Shown: piece by piece, positions 9,714 through 19,284 of the stretch | Layout of the letters: the number at the start of each line of letters is the position of its first letter | Numbering within the stretch: the first letter of the stretch is position 1 | Assembly: GCA_947494975.1 (NCBI GenBank) | Contig: CANLXA010000004.1 | Location: 277,001 to 341,000 of the forward strand | Origin: an uncultured Roseicyclus sp. | GTDB lineage: Bacteria > Pseudomonadota > Alphaproteobacteria > Rhodobacterales > Rhodobacteraceae | Length of the DNA stretch: 64,000 nt | Direction: 5' to 3' | The notes under the pieces: model-generated | The model's database searches: none | Told to the model about the DNA's origin: nothing | What the model saw: the letters and a program-made list of their open reading frames with translations, nothing else | Position numbers and translations under genes: made by a program

Positions 9714-10004
9714 TTAGCCGTTGACGCTGTCTTTCAGAGCCTTCGCAACGGTGACTTTCACCTGCTTGTCGGCTTCCTTCTTGATCTGCTCGCCCGTGGC
9801 GGGGTTGCGGACCATGCGCTCGGGGCGCTCGCGGCAATACACTTTGCCGATACCGGGAAGGGTTACTGCGCCGCCATTGGCGACTTCTTTGGTGACAACC
9901 GAGGTCACGGCGTCCAGCGCTGCGCTCGCGGCTTTTTTGTCTGCGCCCATCTCTTCGGCCAGTGCCGCGACGAGTTGGGTCTTGGTCATGGGTTTGGTTG
10001 CCAT
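9714..10004 (-). CDS. hup: histone-like DNA-binding protein HU
   Basis: Small basic nucleoid protein of 96 residues that bends and compacts DNA. It has the HU/IHF fold pattern: MTKTQLVAALAEEMGADKKAA helices, the beta-arm region with GIGKVYCRERPERMVRNPATGEQI carrying the RNPATGE tip signature, and a C-terminal helix (VTVAKALKDSVNG). A strong ribosome-binding site (caggagaat) precedes the ATG. It appears to be monocistronic, with a terminator on its 3' side. HU is favoured over IHF because IHF subunits have different arm sequences. Confidence 0.95.
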   Translation of the reverse strand: MATKPMTKTQLVAALAEEMGADKKAASAALDAVTSVVTKEVANGGAVTLPGIGKVYCRERPERMVRNPATGEQIKKEADKQVKVTVAKALKDSVNG

Positions 10005-10095
10005 GTGCTTATTCTCCTGCTGTCTATCCCCCGAGCCCTTGGGCCGGTTGCGGGGAAGCTAACCGAATATGGTGGGGCCACACAACGCTTCGTGT

Positions 10096-10136
10096 GCGGT
10101 TTTCGCTGAAAAACATGGGTCTTGAGCGAAAATCGC
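10096..10136 (-). terminator. inverted repeat after amn, possible terminator
   Basis: Arms GCGGTTTTCGCT (10096-10107) and AGCGAAAATCGC (10125-10136) pair over 12 positions with one mismatch around a 17-base spacer. The repeat begins 4 bases after the amn stop codon and upstream of the hup promoter region. It lacks a clear T tract on the minus strand, so it may be a terminator helped by other factors, or an operator for hup. Confidence 0.4.
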
Positions 10137-10140
10137 CACT

Positions 10141-11625
10141 CTAAAGGAAGGCTGTTTCCTCGAATGAGCGCAATTTCCGGCTGTGAAGGCGCTCCAACGG
10201 CATCTTTTGCAGGTTTTCCATGGCCCGAATACCGATCAACAAATGGCGCGACACCTGCGATTTGTAGAAGTCCGATGCCATGCCGGGCAGCTTCAATTCC
10301 CCGTGGAGCGGTTTGTCGGACACGCACAGGAGTGTGCCATAGGGCACCCGGAACCGGAATCCGTTGGCCGCGATCGTGGCGCTTTCCATGTCCAGCGCCA
10401 CGGCGCGGGATTGGCTCAACCGTTGAACCGGGCCGGATTGATCGCGTAACTCCCAGTTCCTGTTGTCAAAACTGGCCACCGTGCCGGTGCGCATGATGCG
10501 CTTGAGCTCGAAGCCTTCCAATTCCGTCACGTTCGCCACCGCTGTCTCCAGCGCCACCTGAATTTCCGCCAGCGCGGGGACCGGTACCCAGACTGGAAGA
10601 TCGTCATCCAGCACCTTGTCTTCGCGCAGATAGGCATGGGCGAGGACGAAATCCCCCAGGCGCTGCGAATTCCGCAGACCGGCGCAATGGCCGACCATGA
10701 TCCAGGCATGGGGGCGCAGAACGGCGATATGGTCGGTCGCCGTCTTGGCGTTGGATGGCCCGACGCCGATATTCACAAGCGTAATTCCGCTGCCGTCCGC
10801 ACGTTTCAGGTGATACGTCGGCATCTGCGGCATTTTTGCGGGCGGTGCAATGGCGGTCTCGGAGTCGGTGATCTCGACATTCCCGGTCGCAACGAAGCTC
10901 GTGTAACCGCTGTTGGCATCAGCCAATTGCACCCGGGCATAGGCCTCGAATTCATCCACGTAGAACTGGTAATTGGTGAACAGAACATGGTTCTGGAAAT
11001 GCGCGGGATCAGTCGCGGTGTAATGGCTGAGCCGGGCCAGCGAATAGTCGATCCGCTGGGCGGTAAACGGGGCGAGGGGCAGGGCGCCGTCCTCATAGGT
11101 GAAACCTACCCCGTTGACGATATCGTCGTTGGTCGTCGCCAGATCCGGCACATCGAAGACGTCGCGCAGGGTAAACTCACCGGCGCCCTCTTGCGGAACC
11201 GATATGGCCGTGTCGTTGGCCACCGCGAAATGCACCGGCATCGGCGTCATCGACGGCCCGATGGCCACGCCCACACCGTGGTTCTTCAACAACAGGCCGA
11301 TCTGCTGGATCAGGTAATTCTCGAACAGGTCCGGCCGGGTGATCGTCGTGGCATACATGCCGGGCTCGGATACGTGGCCGAAGCTCAACCGGCTATCGAC
11401 GGCGGCGAAGGTGGAGGTCGTCAACCGGATCTCGGGGTAGAAGGCGCGGAACCGGGTCGCATCGGGCGCTCCGGATGCGAGCGTGTCCGAGAAGCGCGCG
11501 CAGAGGAATTCGCTGGCCTCCGTATAGAGGTGCTGCAAATGCGCCACGGCCTCCGTGGCATCGGTGAAGGGAATGTGCGTGCCCTGATCGGGCGAATGGA
11601 TATGGTTGGTCGGTTGCGTGTTCAT
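10141..11625 (-). CDS. amn: AMP nucleosidase
   Basis: Hydrolyses AMP to adenine and ribose 5-phosphate in the cytoplasm, regulating adenylate pools. The 494-residue protein matches the long AMP nucleosidase architecture: an N-terminal regulatory domain (about 1-190, including GPSMTPMPVHFAV) and a C-terminal nucleoside-phosphorylase fold with the block AWIMVGHCAGLRNSQRLGDFVLAHAY and the late ALDMESATIAANGFRFRVPYGTLLCVSDKP segment. The adenine deaminase gene lies just upstream on the same strand, so the pair would turn AMP to adenine and then hypoxanthine. Confidence 0.94.
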   Translation of the reverse strand: MNTQPTNHIHSPDQGTHIPFTDATEAVAHLQHLYTEASEFLCARFSDTLASGAPDATRFRAFYPEIRLTTSTFAAVDSRLSFGHVSEPGMYATTITRPDLFENYLIQQIGLLLKNHGVGVAIGPSMTPMPVHFAVANDTAISVPQEGAGEFTLRDVFDVPDLATTNDDIVNGVGFTYEDGALPLAPFTAQRIDYSLARLSHYTATDPAHFQNHVLFTNYQFYVDEFEAYARVQLADANSGYTSFVATGNVEITDSETAIAPPAKMPQMPTYHLKRADGSGITLVNIGVGPSNAKTATDHIAVLRPHAWIMVGHCAGLRNSQRLGDFVLAHAYLREDKVLDDDLPVWVPVPALAEIQVALETAVANVTELEGFELKRIMRTGTVASFDNRNWELRDQSGPVQRLSQSRAVALDMESATIAANGFRFRVPYGTLLCVSDKPLHGELKLPGMASDFYKSQVSRHLLIGIRAMENLQKMPLERLHSRKLRSFEETAFL

Positions 11626-11680
11626 AAGGCCTCAATCGAATTGCGCGTTCTGCGCGCATATGGAAATCTTGCGAGTGTCA

Positions 11681-13474
11681 TCATGGGATGATCACATCGG
11701 TCAGCTGAAACGTGCGGACATCCACCAGCCCGAGATCCGAGATCCGAAGATCCGGGATCACCACAAGGGCCAGCAGCGAATGTTGCATATAGGCATTGTT
11801 CAGGCTGCAGCCACAGGCTGTCATCGCGGCGACAAGATCTGTGACATCGGCGGCCACCTCCTGCGCCGGGCGGTCCGACATCAGGCCCGCAATGGGCAGG
11901 TTCACCAGGGCCAGTTCCGCGCCGTCCTTCCAGATCGTGACACCGCCGCCAACCTCCCCCAGCCGCATCGCGGCCTTGGCCATCATGGCGCGGTCGGTGC
12001 CCACAACAATCATGTGGTGGCTGTCATGGGCCACGGTTGAGGCCATGGCCATGCCGGGGCCGTAGCCAAACCCGCTGACGAAGGCATTGGTCACGCCGCC
12101 GGTGCCGCGATGCCGCTCCACAAGGGCGATCTGCGCGATCCCGTCGGGTTCAACGATCCCGTTCCGCACGGGCAGTGTCGCGGTCAGCGCCTTCGTAGGG
12201 GCCTGATTTTCGACCACACCGATCACATTGGCGGTCACCTCATCCCCATCGGCGCGGATCTCGAAATCCGCCGCAGTCAGGTCGCGGCCCAGATTGACCG
12301 AGGATCGGGTATCCTCCGGCCAGTCCAGATGCGGGCAATCCGCAAGGCATGTGCCGAATTGCGCAACCCGCTCTCCGCGGGCAAACACTACCTCGATCGG
12401 CAGCTCTCGCAGGTCCCGCGTCACGATCATGTCCGCGCGCCTGCCGGGCGCGATCTGGCCGATCTCGCGCTCCAGCCCGAAATGCGTGGCGGTGTTGATT
12501 GTCGCCATTTGCAGGGCGATCAGCGGGTCACACCCGCATTCGATCGCATGACGCACGGCGCGGTTCATGTGGCCGTCCTCCACCAGCGTCTTGGCGAAGC
12601 AATCGTCGGTGCAGATGATCATGTTGCGCGGGTCCAGACCGCGCTCGGTGATGGCAGTGATCTGGCTCTCGATGTCGTACCAGGCGGAGCCGAGGCGGAT
12701 CATCGCCCGCATGCCTTGCCGCATCCGGGCCATCGCATCGGTCTCGGAGGTGCCTTCATGGTCGTCCGCCGGCCCCCCGGCGGCATAGGCGTGAAACGCC
12801 GGGCCAAGGTCCGGCGATGCGTAATGGCCGCCCACGGTTTTACCCGCCGCCTGCGTCGCGGCGATCTCGGCCAGCATCTGTTGCGATCCGTTCACCACGC
12901 CGGGGAAATTCATCATCTCCCCCAACCCGATGATGCCCGGCCAAGCCATCGCTTCGGCCACGTCGTCCGGCCCGATCTCATACCCCGTCGTCTCCAGCCC
13001 GGGTGCGGAGGGCGCGCAGGAGGGCATCTGCGTCCAGATATTCACCGGCTGCAACAGCGCCTCGTCATGCATCAGCCGCACGCCGCGCAGGCCGAACACG
13101 TTGGCGATCTCATGGGGGTCGGTGAACATGGAGGTGGTGCCATGGGGGATCACGGCGCGGGCGAATTCCGCCGGGGTGAGCATCCCCGATTCAATATGCA
13201 TGTGCCCGTCGCACAAGCCGGGGATCAGGTAATGACCGCCCAGTTCCTCGATCTGCGTCTCCGAACCGATGCAATGGTTGGCATCCGGCCCGACATAGGC
13301 GAAGCGGCCATGCTTCACGGCGACCTGCCAGCCGTCCATCACTTCGCGGGTCTGAACCAGCACGATCCGGCCCCCGCGCAGCACCAGATCAGCGGGCGCG
13401 CGGCCCGCGGCCACGGCAACCAGATCGCTTGCAACGTCCTGCCATGTGGGGATTTGGGGGGTGTTCGCTTCCAT
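11681..13474 (-). CDS. ade: adenine deaminase
   Basis: Amidohydrolase that converts adenine to hypoxanthine and ammonia. About 597 residues; the metal-binding GLCDGHMHIESGML block (HxH) lies near residues 85-98, with further ligands in GGHYASPD and IICTDDCF, and a C-terminal domain typical of bacterial Ade (HDSHHMIVVG). The gene is 55 bases upstream of amn on the same strand and probably co-transcribed, giving a coherent purine-salvage unit. I use the ATG at 13474; an in-frame TTG five codons upstream is a weaker alternative. Confidence 0.94.
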   Translation of the reverse strand: MEANTPQIPTWQDVASDLVAVAAGRAPADLVLRGGRIVLVQTREVMDGWQVAVKHGRFAYVGPDANHCIGSETQIEELGGHYLIPGLCDGHMHIESGMLTPAEFARAVIPHGTTSMFTDPHEIANVFGLRGVRLMHDEALLQPVNIWTQMPSCAPSAPGLETTGYEIGPDDVAEAMAWPGIIGLGEMMNFPGVVNGSQQMLAEIAATQAAGKTVGGHYASPDLGPAFHAYAAGGPADDHEGTSETDAMARMRQGMRAMIRLGSAWYDIESQITAITERGLDPRNMIICTDDCFAKTLVEDGHMNRAVRHAIECGCDPLIALQMATINTATHFGLEREIGQIAPGRRADMIVTRDLRELPIEVVFARGERVAQFGTCLADCPHLDWPEDTRSSVNLGRDLTAADFEIRADGDEVTANVIGVVENQAPTKALTATLPVRNGIVEPDGIAQIALVERHRGTGGVTNAFVSGFGYGPGMAMASTVAHDSHHMIVVGTDRAMMAKAAMRLGEVGGGVTIWKDGAELALVNLPIAGLMSDRPAQEVAADVTDLVAAMTACGCSLNNAYMQHSLLALVVIPDLRISDLGLVDVRTFQLTDVIIP

Positions 13475-13531
13475 GTCCCAATTTGGCAAAGCCGCAAGGG
13501 GCCTGCAAGAGACGTTTCCATGACAGCGCGA

Positions 13532-14236
13532 TTATGGGCGCAGGCGCGCCGCGTGCATCGCCTCGTAAACCGGCAGGGCCGCATCAAGCAGGTCGCGATG
13601 GGCGTCCTCAACATCGGGCAAAGGGCCCTCCGCCCCGGCAAACCCGGTGGAGCGGTGCACGGCATCGTACCAATGCGGGCCCCACACACCGTCAAACGGT
13701 TTCGGTCCCGCAGACCAGTGCAGCATGGCAGGCTCGAAGGGCAGGCCGATGGCGTCGCACAAAAGGCGCAGCATGGCGGCCGGGTCGGCACGGATATCGG
13801 CGCTGTCGATCACCGGCCCGGGCAGCGCCTCGTAGATCCGCGCCGCCTGCCCAAAGCCGATATCATCAAGCGTCAGGTCCGGCGTTTCCCGTTTTGCCGT
13901 ATAGCTTGCGATGACGCGGGCGGGATGGCGGATCAGGTGGATGTTTGCGAAGCCCACTGCCCAGTCGAGCGGCAGGTCGATGGTCATATGATGTGTCATC
14001 ATCTTCAGATAGAGATGCGGTGTCGGCGGCGTGGCCAGGATCCGCTCCACCACGGCGTCGGGTACCTTTGCCTGGCTGGCCAGAATTGCCTGCCGCATCG
14101 GATGGTCGATCCCGGTCTCAGTCAGGTAAGCGGCGTAGAACGGTTCATCCCACGCCGTGCAATCCGCCCGGGTGCCAAACGCATACATCATCGCCGTCGA
14201 CAGGTTGCGCGGCCCCGACCACATCCCAATTCGCAT
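13532..14236 (-). CDS. sulfotransferase-like P-loop protein
   Basis: A 234-residue protein that opens with a P-loop-like segment, [16 protein letters not shown], in which PRNLST resembles the PAPS 5'-phosphosulfate-binding loop of sulfotransferases. A second block, [15 protein letters not shown], matches the 3'-phosphate-binding region (RxPxxxxxS). It is therefore probably a soluble member of the sulfotransferase family, though relatives are often annotated only by fold and the acceptor is unknown. The ATG at 14236 has a gaaggga site 7 bases upstream; a GTG two codons earlier is possible. Confidence 0.72.
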   Translation of the reverse strand: MRIGMWSGPRNLSTAMMYAFGTRADCTAWDEPFYAAYLTETGIDHPMRQAILASQAKVPDAVVERILATPPTPHLYLKMMTHHMTIDLPLDWAVGFANIHLIRHPARVIASYTAKRETPDLTLDDIGFGQAARIYEALPGPVIDSADIRADPAAMLRLLCDAIGLPFEPAMLHWSAGPKPFDGVWGPHWYDAVHRSTGFAGAEGPLPDVEDAHRDLLDAALPVYEAMHAARLRP

Positions 14237-14333
14237 CAGCACGTCCCTTCATTTCCGCGTGAGAACACATCGCCGACGCTTGCAATGCAAGCCCTGCATG
14301 GGTGAGCCTTCCTGCATCACATCGGAGGGTCCC

Positions 14334-15014
14334 ATGCCCAGACATCCCATTCGCGATACGATCAAGGTGTTTGCCCTGTCGCTGGCGATCCTTGCGGGCC
14401 TGACCCTGCACACTGGCCGCGCGCACGCCGAAGACATCCGCACCGCCGTTGTGGCGGGCGGCTGTTTCTGGTGCGTCGAAAGCGATTTCGAACGGGTCGA
14501 GGGCGTGGTCGAGGTGGTGTCTGGCTTCGCGGGCGGCGACGTCGCCAACCCCAGCTACCGCGATGTCGTGCGCGGCGGCACCGGCCATCTTGAGGTGGTC
14601 GAGATTACTTATGATGCCGACGTGCTGCCCTACGCCGGGCTCCTGCGGCTGTTCCTGCGCTCCATCGACCCGCTGGATGCCGGCGGGCAATTCTGTGACC
14701 GTGGCGAAAGCTACACGACGGCGATTTTCGTGGCGGACGCCCGCGAGCGCGACATTGCCGAGGGCGCGATTCTCGAGGCGGAGGGGGCGTTGGGCCAATC
14801 CATCGTCACCCCGATCCGGGACGCGGCCCCGTTCTATCCGGCAGAGGCCTATCATCAGGATTATTACCGTTCGAACGAGTTGATTCTCACTCGCTTCGGC
14901 CCGCGCCGGAAGTCGGTCGCCTACGACCTCTATCGGACGGCTTGCGGGCGCGATCAAAGGGTTCTGGATATCTGGGGGCAGGAGGCGGCTTTCGCTGCCG
15001 ATCACCTGAATTGA
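14334..15014 (+). CDS. msrA: exported peptide methionine sulfoxide reductase A
   Basis: Reduces S-methionine sulfoxide in proteins. The catalytic GCFWC motif is at residues 43-47 of 226, followed by the family's [17 protein letters not shown] and the [11 protein letters not shown] substrate-site block. Unusually for MsrA, residues 1-32 form a signal peptide (basic start, hydrophobic core [13 protein letters not shown], cleavage near AHA), so the enzyme should act in the periplasm. A clear ribosome-binding site (cggaggg) supports this start. It is divergent from the sulfotransferase-like gene. Confidence 0.93.
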   Translation: MPRHPIRDTIKVFALSLAILAGLTLHTGRAHAEDIRTAVVAGGCFWCVESDFERVEGVVEVVSGFAGGDVANPSYRDVVRGGTGHLEVVEITYDADVLPYAGLLRLFLRSIDPLDAGGQFCDRGESYTTAIFVADARERDIAEGAILEAEGALGQSIVTPIRDAAPFYPAEAYHQDYYRSNELILTRFGPRRKSVAYDLYRTACGRDQRVLDIWGQEAAFAADHLN

Positions 15015-15034
15015 TATAGAATTGATCTACCGGA

Positions 15035-15322
15035 TCAGAGGAACAGCGCCACGTTGTTGCGCAGGACGATCTCTACGATATAGAGGCCCAGGATCACGAT
15101 CAGCGGCGCCAGGTCCAGCCCGCCCATATTGGGCAGGATGCGCCGGATCGGGTCATAGATCGGCTGAAGCAGGCGGTTCAGCCCGTCCCAGATCTGCGCC
15201 ACGATCTGCTGGTTCATGTTCAGAACCCCGAAATTGATCAGCCAGCTCATGATGATGTGGACGACAACGATGAAGAACGCGACATCGATCAGGAGCATCA
15301 GGATCTGGAATAGGGACGTCAT
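15035..15322 (-). CDS. YggT-family membrane protein
   Basis: A 95-residue membrane protein with two hydrophobic helices flanking the conserved central block LLQPIYDPIRRILPNMGGLDLAPLIVILGL, which is the YggT signature. Relatives have roles in osmotic stress or in placing the photosynthetic/division machinery, but no biochemical function is firm. The ATG at 15322 is chosen because the frame upstream runs antisense into the thioesterase gene and has no hydrophobic character. It converges on msrA. Confidence 0.88.
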   Translation of the reverse strand: MTSLFQILMLLIDVAFFIVVVHIIMSWLINFGVLNMNQQIVAQIWDGLNRLLQPIYDPIRRILPNMGGLDLAPLIVILGLYIVEIVLRNNVALFL

Positions 15323-15509
15323 GGGCGTGGTTCCGCTTGGCTGAGTGTGTGGTGCAGATAGGCAGGTACGGGCCGGGCTGCAAGCGATGGCTGAAACTGG
15401 CCCGGCGATTTGTCGATTTGCAGTTATGGGCGGGCATTTCGAAAGATTGGCGAGAAAATGACGTGACGGCGCGGTTGCACAGGCGTGGCCGCCATAGAAA
15501 CTGCGGCGC

Positions 15510-16040
15510 ATGTATCCTTTTGCCCGCTTCGCCACTCTGCTTCTGAACGAACGCCGCAAGCCGCCGCTTGGCCTGTTCGACACCCATGTCCTGCCGATGA
15601 CATGCTGGCCCGTCGATATCGACATGTTCCTTGAGATGAACAATGGCCGGATCCTGACGCTTTATGATCTGGGCCGGTTTGCCCTGTCCGTCCGCGTTGG
15701 TCTGATGGACACGTTGAAGCGGGAGCGCTGGGGCCTTGTCGTGGCCGGGTCCACGGTGCGTTACCGGTCCCGGATCACGCCGTTTCAACGGTTTGAGCTG
15801 CGGACGCGGTTTCTGGGCTGGGATGATCGGTTCTTCTATCTGGAACAGGCGATGTGGCGCGGCGAGACGTGCTGCAACCACGCGCTGTTGCGCACCGGAG
15901 TGACGAAAGGCGGGCGTCTGGCTCCTGTGGAGGATGTGGCGAACGCCATGAATGTCGCTGATGCAACCCCCGCTTTGCCCGATTGGGCGCAGGCCTGGGC
16001 TGCGGCGGATGCGACACGGCCCTGGCCCCCTGAAGTCTGA
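15510..16040 (+). CDS. hotdog-fold acyl-CoA thioesterase-like protein
   Basis: A 176-residue protein of the thioesterase/THEM6-like hotdog family. The central block DMFLEMNNGRILTLYDLGRFAL carries the N-x-G-R hotdog helix pattern, followed by strand-rich RYRSRITPFQRFELRTRFLGWDDRFFYLEQ. It probably hydrolyses an acyl-CoA, although substrate and catalytic residue are not certain. The downstream UMF1-type carrier starts 51 bases later on the same strand. Confidence 0.8.
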   Translation: MYPFARFATLLLNERRKPPLGLFDTHVLPMTCWPVDIDMFLEMNNGRILTLYDLGRFALSVRVGLMDTLKRERWGLVVAGSTVRYRSRITPFQRFELRTRFLGWDDRFFYLEQAMWRGETCCNHALLRTGVTKGGRLAPVEDVANAMNVADATPALPDWAQAWAAADATRPWPPEV

Positions 16041-16091
16041 GGCCGGGCTTCCAAGTAGACACGCGGGCCCGACGGGTGCAGGCTCCGCCCC

Positions 16092-17501
16092 ATGAAAACC
16101 ATCGCTGCCCGCCGCCCGTTGCCGCCCTACGATTCCGCCTCGCCCGAGGGGAAGCGCTGCATCTGGGGATGGTGGGCGTTTGACTGGGCCAGCCAGCCGT
16201 ATTTCACCCTTGGCCTGACATTCGTGTTCGGCCCCTACTTCGCAGCGGTTGCGGCCGAGTACTACTTGGGCACCGGCCTCGATGAGCAGGCCGCCGATGC
16301 CCAGGCGCAGAGCCTGTGGTCCCTTGGGCAGACGCTCACCGGGATCGTGATCGCGATCTGCGCCCCCATTCTGGGTGCCCTGGCCGACAATGCGGGCAAA
16401 CGCATGCCGTGGGTTGTCGCGTTTTCCCTGTTTTACATCCTGGGGTCCGCGGGCCTGTGGTTCCTGATGCCCGACGGCGCATTCCTGACCTGGGCCTTGA
16501 TCGTCTTCGGGATCGGCCTGATCGGGGCGGAGTTCACCACCATCTTCACCAATTCGCTTCTGCCCGAGCTTGGGACCAAGGATGAGATCGGGCGTATCTC
16601 CGGGTCCGGCTATGCCTGGGGCTATGCCGGTGGCGTGACGGCCCTTTTCATCATGCTGCTTTTATTCGTGGAACAGGAAGGCGGGCGCACGCTGATCGGC
16701 TTTGCGCCGCCCTTTGGCCTCGACCCTGAGACGCGGGAGGGCACCCGGTTTGTCGGGCCGTTCATGGCGCTTTGGTACGTGATCTTCATGATCCCCTTCG
16801 CGATGTGGGTGCGCGAGGCCCCGCGAGAGGCGAAACCCGGCGGCGCGCGGCGCGCGATGAGCGATCTTTGGGCGACGATCCGAAGCCTTCCGGGGCGCAC
16901 GAGCCTTCTGGCCTATCTGGGCGGGTCGATGTTCTACCGCGATGCGCTGGTCGCCCTTTACACGTTCGGCGGCACCTATGCGACGCTGGTGTTGAACTGG
17001 TCGATCACGCAAGTCGGCATTTTCGGCATCATTGCCGCGATCACATCTGCAATCTCGACGTGGGTCGGGGGGCGTGTGGATGATCGCACCGGGCCCAAAC
17101 CCCTGATCATCGTGATGATCCTTGTTCTGATGTCAGTGTGCCTGTTCATCGTCGGCATGACGCGGGAGAGCATCTGGGGCATCAGCCTCGCCGAAGGCTC
17201 CGGCCTGCCCGACATTTCGTTCTTCATCTGCGGTGCCGTGATCGGCGGTGCGGGCGGCATCCTGCAGGCCTCGTCTCGCACCTTGATGGTGCGCCACGCC
17301 TTGCCCGACAAGCCGACCGAGGCGTTTGGCCTCTATGCCCTGTCCGGCAAGGCCACCTCGTTCCTCGGCCCGGCCCTGATTTTCCTGACGACGTCCACGC
17401 TGGGGGATGCGCGCCTGGGCATGTTGCCGTTGATTTTTCTGTTCGGTCTTGGGTTAATCATCTTATTCTGGGTCGATCCCGAGGGGACGACCGACCCGTA
17501 G
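16092..17501 (+). CDS. MFS transporter of the UMF1/Atg22-like family
   Basis: A 469-residue inner-membrane protein with about twelve helices. The opening GWWAFDWASQPYFTLGLTFVFGPYF is characteristic of UMF1-type carriers, which are related to vacuolar Atg22 permeases. Further blocks are GALADNAGKRMPWVVAFSLFY and GGAGGILQASSRTLMVRHALP. Relatives are suspected amino-acid effluxers, but the substrate is not readable here. The mepA gene follows after 10 bases and is probably in the same operon. Confidence 0.85.
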   Translation: MKTIAARRPLPPYDSASPEGKRCIWGWWAFDWASQPYFTLGLTFVFGPYFAAVAAEYYLGTGLDEQAADAQAQSLWSLGQTLTGIVIAICAPILGALADNAGKRMPWVVAFSLFYILGSAGLWFLMPDGAFLTWALIVFGIGLIGAEFTTIFTNSLLPELGTKDEIGRISGSGYAWGYAGGVTALFIMLLLFVEQEGGRTLIGFAPPFGLDPETREGTRFVGPFMALWYVIFMIPFAMWVREAPREAKPGGARRAMSDLWATIRSLPGRTSLLAYLGGSMFYRDALVALYTFGGTYATLVLNWSITQVGIFGIIAAITSAISTWVGGRVDDRTGPKPLIIVMILVLMSVCLFIVGMTRESIWGISLAEGSGLPDISFFICGAVIGGAGGILQASSRTLMVRHALPDKPTEAFGLYALSGKATSFLGPALIFLTTSTLGDARLGMLPLIFLFGLGLIILFWVDPEGTTDP

Positions 17502-17511
17502 GAGATTTGCA

Positions 17512-18420
17512 ATGAAACGTCTGTTTCCGTTCGCGATGCTGTTCCTGGCCGCCTGTGGCTCGGGCGGCGGCTCGACCGTCCGCCTGGACGCGACGCAATC
17601 CTCCAGCGAGGCGCGGCAATATTTCGGCGCCCAGACATCGGCAAGCGGCGGCGCGGCCGAAGCGATCGGGTTCTATTCCAACGGGTGTTTGGCGGGCGGT
17701 GTCGAGCTGGCCGAAACCGGCCCCCACTGGCAGGCCATGCGCCTGAGCCGCAACCGCAATTGGGGCCACCCGGAATTGATCGATTATCTGCAGGGGCTGT
17801 CGGCGAACGTGGCGCGCAACACATCCTGGGCCGGGCTCTATATCGGCGATCTCAGTCAGCCGCGCGGCGGGCCGATGTTGACGGGCCATGCCAGCCATCA
17901 GGTCGGGCTCGACGCCGATATCTGGATGTATCCGCCCGAGCGCCTCGACCTGACCCGGCAGGAGCGCGAGGACTTGTCGTCGATCTCCGTGCGCGCCCAA
18001 CGCGGCGCGTCGGTGAATGGCAACTGGACAGCCGACCATGCCGAGGTTCTGAGGCTCGCCGCGACCGATCCGCGGGTCGAGCGGATCTTCGTGACGACGG
18101 GGGTGAAGGTCTGGCTGTGCCAAAACGTGACGGGGGATCGGTCGTGGCTGAGCCATATCCGCCCCGCCAACGGTCACCACTACCATTTCCACGTTCGCCT
18201 GCGCTGCCCGGCGGGGGACCGGGATTGCGTGAACCAGGCGCCGCCGCAGGGGGATGGCTGCCAGGAAGCGTATGACCGCGCGGCGCGCATCCTGAACCCG
18301 CCGCCGCCCGGCCCGCCCAATACCGATCCGCCGGTGGATCGCCCGCCACGCGGCATGCGTGTCGCCTTGGGCGAGGTGCCGCAGCAATGTCTGCCGCTGA
18401 TTTCCGGCGGGTTGAATTAG
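17512..18420 (+). CDS. mepA: penicillin-insensitive murein endopeptidase, lipoprotein
   Basis: LAS-type metallopeptidase that cuts D-Ala-mDAP cross-links in peptidoglycan. The 302-residue protein has a lipoprotein signal (LFLAACG, lipidated Cys15) where E. coli MepA has an ordinary signal peptide. The metal-site motifs are GHASHQVGLDADIW (125-138) and HYHFH (223-227). A C-terminal Pro-rich stretch (PPPPGPPNTDPP) precedes a short conserved end. A taggag site supports the start. Confidence 0.93.
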   Translation: MKRLFPFAMLFLAACGSGGGSTVRLDATQSSSEARQYFGAQTSASGGAAEAIGFYSNGCLAGGVELAETGPHWQAMRLSRNRNWGHPELIDYLQGLSANVARNTSWAGLYIGDLSQPRGGPMLTGHASHQVGLDADIWMYPPERLDLTRQEREDLSSISVRAQRGASVNGNWTADHAEVLRLAATDPRVERIFVTTGVKVWLCQNVTGDRSWLSHIRPANGHHYHFHVRLRCPAGDRDCVNQAPPQGDGCQEAYDRAARILNPPPPGPPNTDPPVDRPPRGMRVALGEVPQQCLPLISGGLN

Positions 18421-18555
18421 TCCACGACATGGGGGCTGTGACGTCCCCGCAACAGATGGCCGGTTGCGCATAGATCGGGGGCGCAAATCCCCACGGGCGG
18501 CGGTATCATGCGGGCACGACATTGAGGCTTGTCGAGCACATAACGGAGTTCAAAA

Positions 18556-19146
18556 ATGAACCGCTTTATCCTGCCATTGATTGCAATGGCATTCACGTCC
18601 CCTGTCCATGCACAAAGTAGCGTCACCGGTGGTGGGTCCGATTGGGCCGGAGGCTACCTTGGGTTTCAGTTCGGCTTTCCCGTGGACAGTTCCTTCACCC
18701 GCGATGCCTTTCCCGGCGTAGAGGCCGAGTTGGAGGGTACGATCGGTGGCGCCCAGGTCGGCTTCTGGCGCCAGAACGATGCCTTCGTCTACGGAGCCGA
18801 GATCGAGTTCCTGGTGGGCGAACAGGCGATTGTTCAGTCCGGCGCCGCCGATGTGGATGTCCGCGTGACAACCACGCGCCTGGGTGGTCAGGCCGGGTAT
18901 GACCTCGGCCGTTTCATGCCCTATGGCACCCTGGGCATTGCCCGGATGACGTTTCAGGACACAATAGGCTTCGGCGATACATCGTCATTCGGCACGTTTG
19001 CAGGCCTGGGCGTGGCCTATCAACTGGGTCAATCCACCTCCATCGGATTGGAGGCGGTCAGACAGAGTTTCAGCAACTTCAACGAAGGCAGCGACGCGAA
19101 TGTCGAGCAGACAAACCTCAGTGTGCAGATCAACTTCCACTATTGA
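18556..19146 (+). CDS. small outer-membrane beta-barrel protein
   Basis: A 196-residue exported protein: signal peptide MNRFILPLIAMAFTSPVHA, then a stretch of alternating polar and hydrophobic residues with aromatic girdles (WAGGYLGFQFGF, AQVGFWRQND, YGTLGIARMTF), ending in NLSVQINFHY with a terminal aromatic. This is the layout of eight-stranded OmpA/Omp25-like porin-type barrels. A purine-rich acggagttc site precedes the ATG. The next gene is a diverged paralogue. Confidence 0.85.
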   Translation: MNRFILPLIAMAFTSPVHAQSSVTGGGSDWAGGYLGFQFGFPVDSSFTRDAFPGVEAELEGTIGGAQVGFWRQNDAFVYGAEIEFLVGEQAIVQSGAADVDVRVTTTRLGGQAGYDLGRFMPYGTLGIARMTFQDTIGFGDTSSFGTFAGLGVAYQLGQSTSIGLEAVRQSFSNFNEGSDANVEQTNLSVQINFHY

Positions 19147-19246
19147 TGATGCCGGGTAGCGGTGCCGCCGTCCCGTTTTGAAGGTGGCCCGTGGTCCGGC
19201 AGGCCGAGTAGGGGTTTCCACCAGGACGCCGAGACGATGATCCGTG

Positions 19247-19282
19247 TATAGTGGGTCTCACCAAATCATATCGGTGAGACCC
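19247..19282 (+). promoter_or_regulatory. perfect inverted repeat abutting the start codon of the second barrel gene
   Basis: GGGTCTCACC (19253-19262) and GGTGAGACCC (19273-19282) form a perfect 10-bp inverted repeat around a 10-base A/T-rich spacer, ending two bases before the ATG at 19285. The 3' arm contains the only ribosome-binding-like sequence (GGTGAG), so folding of the RNA would hide it. A TATAGT box at 19247-19252 overlaps the left arm, so the repeat could instead be an operator at the promoter. Confidence 0.6.
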
Positions 19283-19284
19283 CC

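Noticed and set aside
12110..14305. 731-codon plus-strand frame opposite adenine deaminase and the sulfotransferase-like gene
   Set aside because: The minus-strand genes carry clear family motifs; the plus-strand product is low-complexity and unrelated to any family.
15323..15643. N-terminal extension of the YggT-family protein
   Set aside because: The added residues overlap the thioesterase gene in antisense and are hydrophilic and low-complexity; the family starts at MTSLFQIL.
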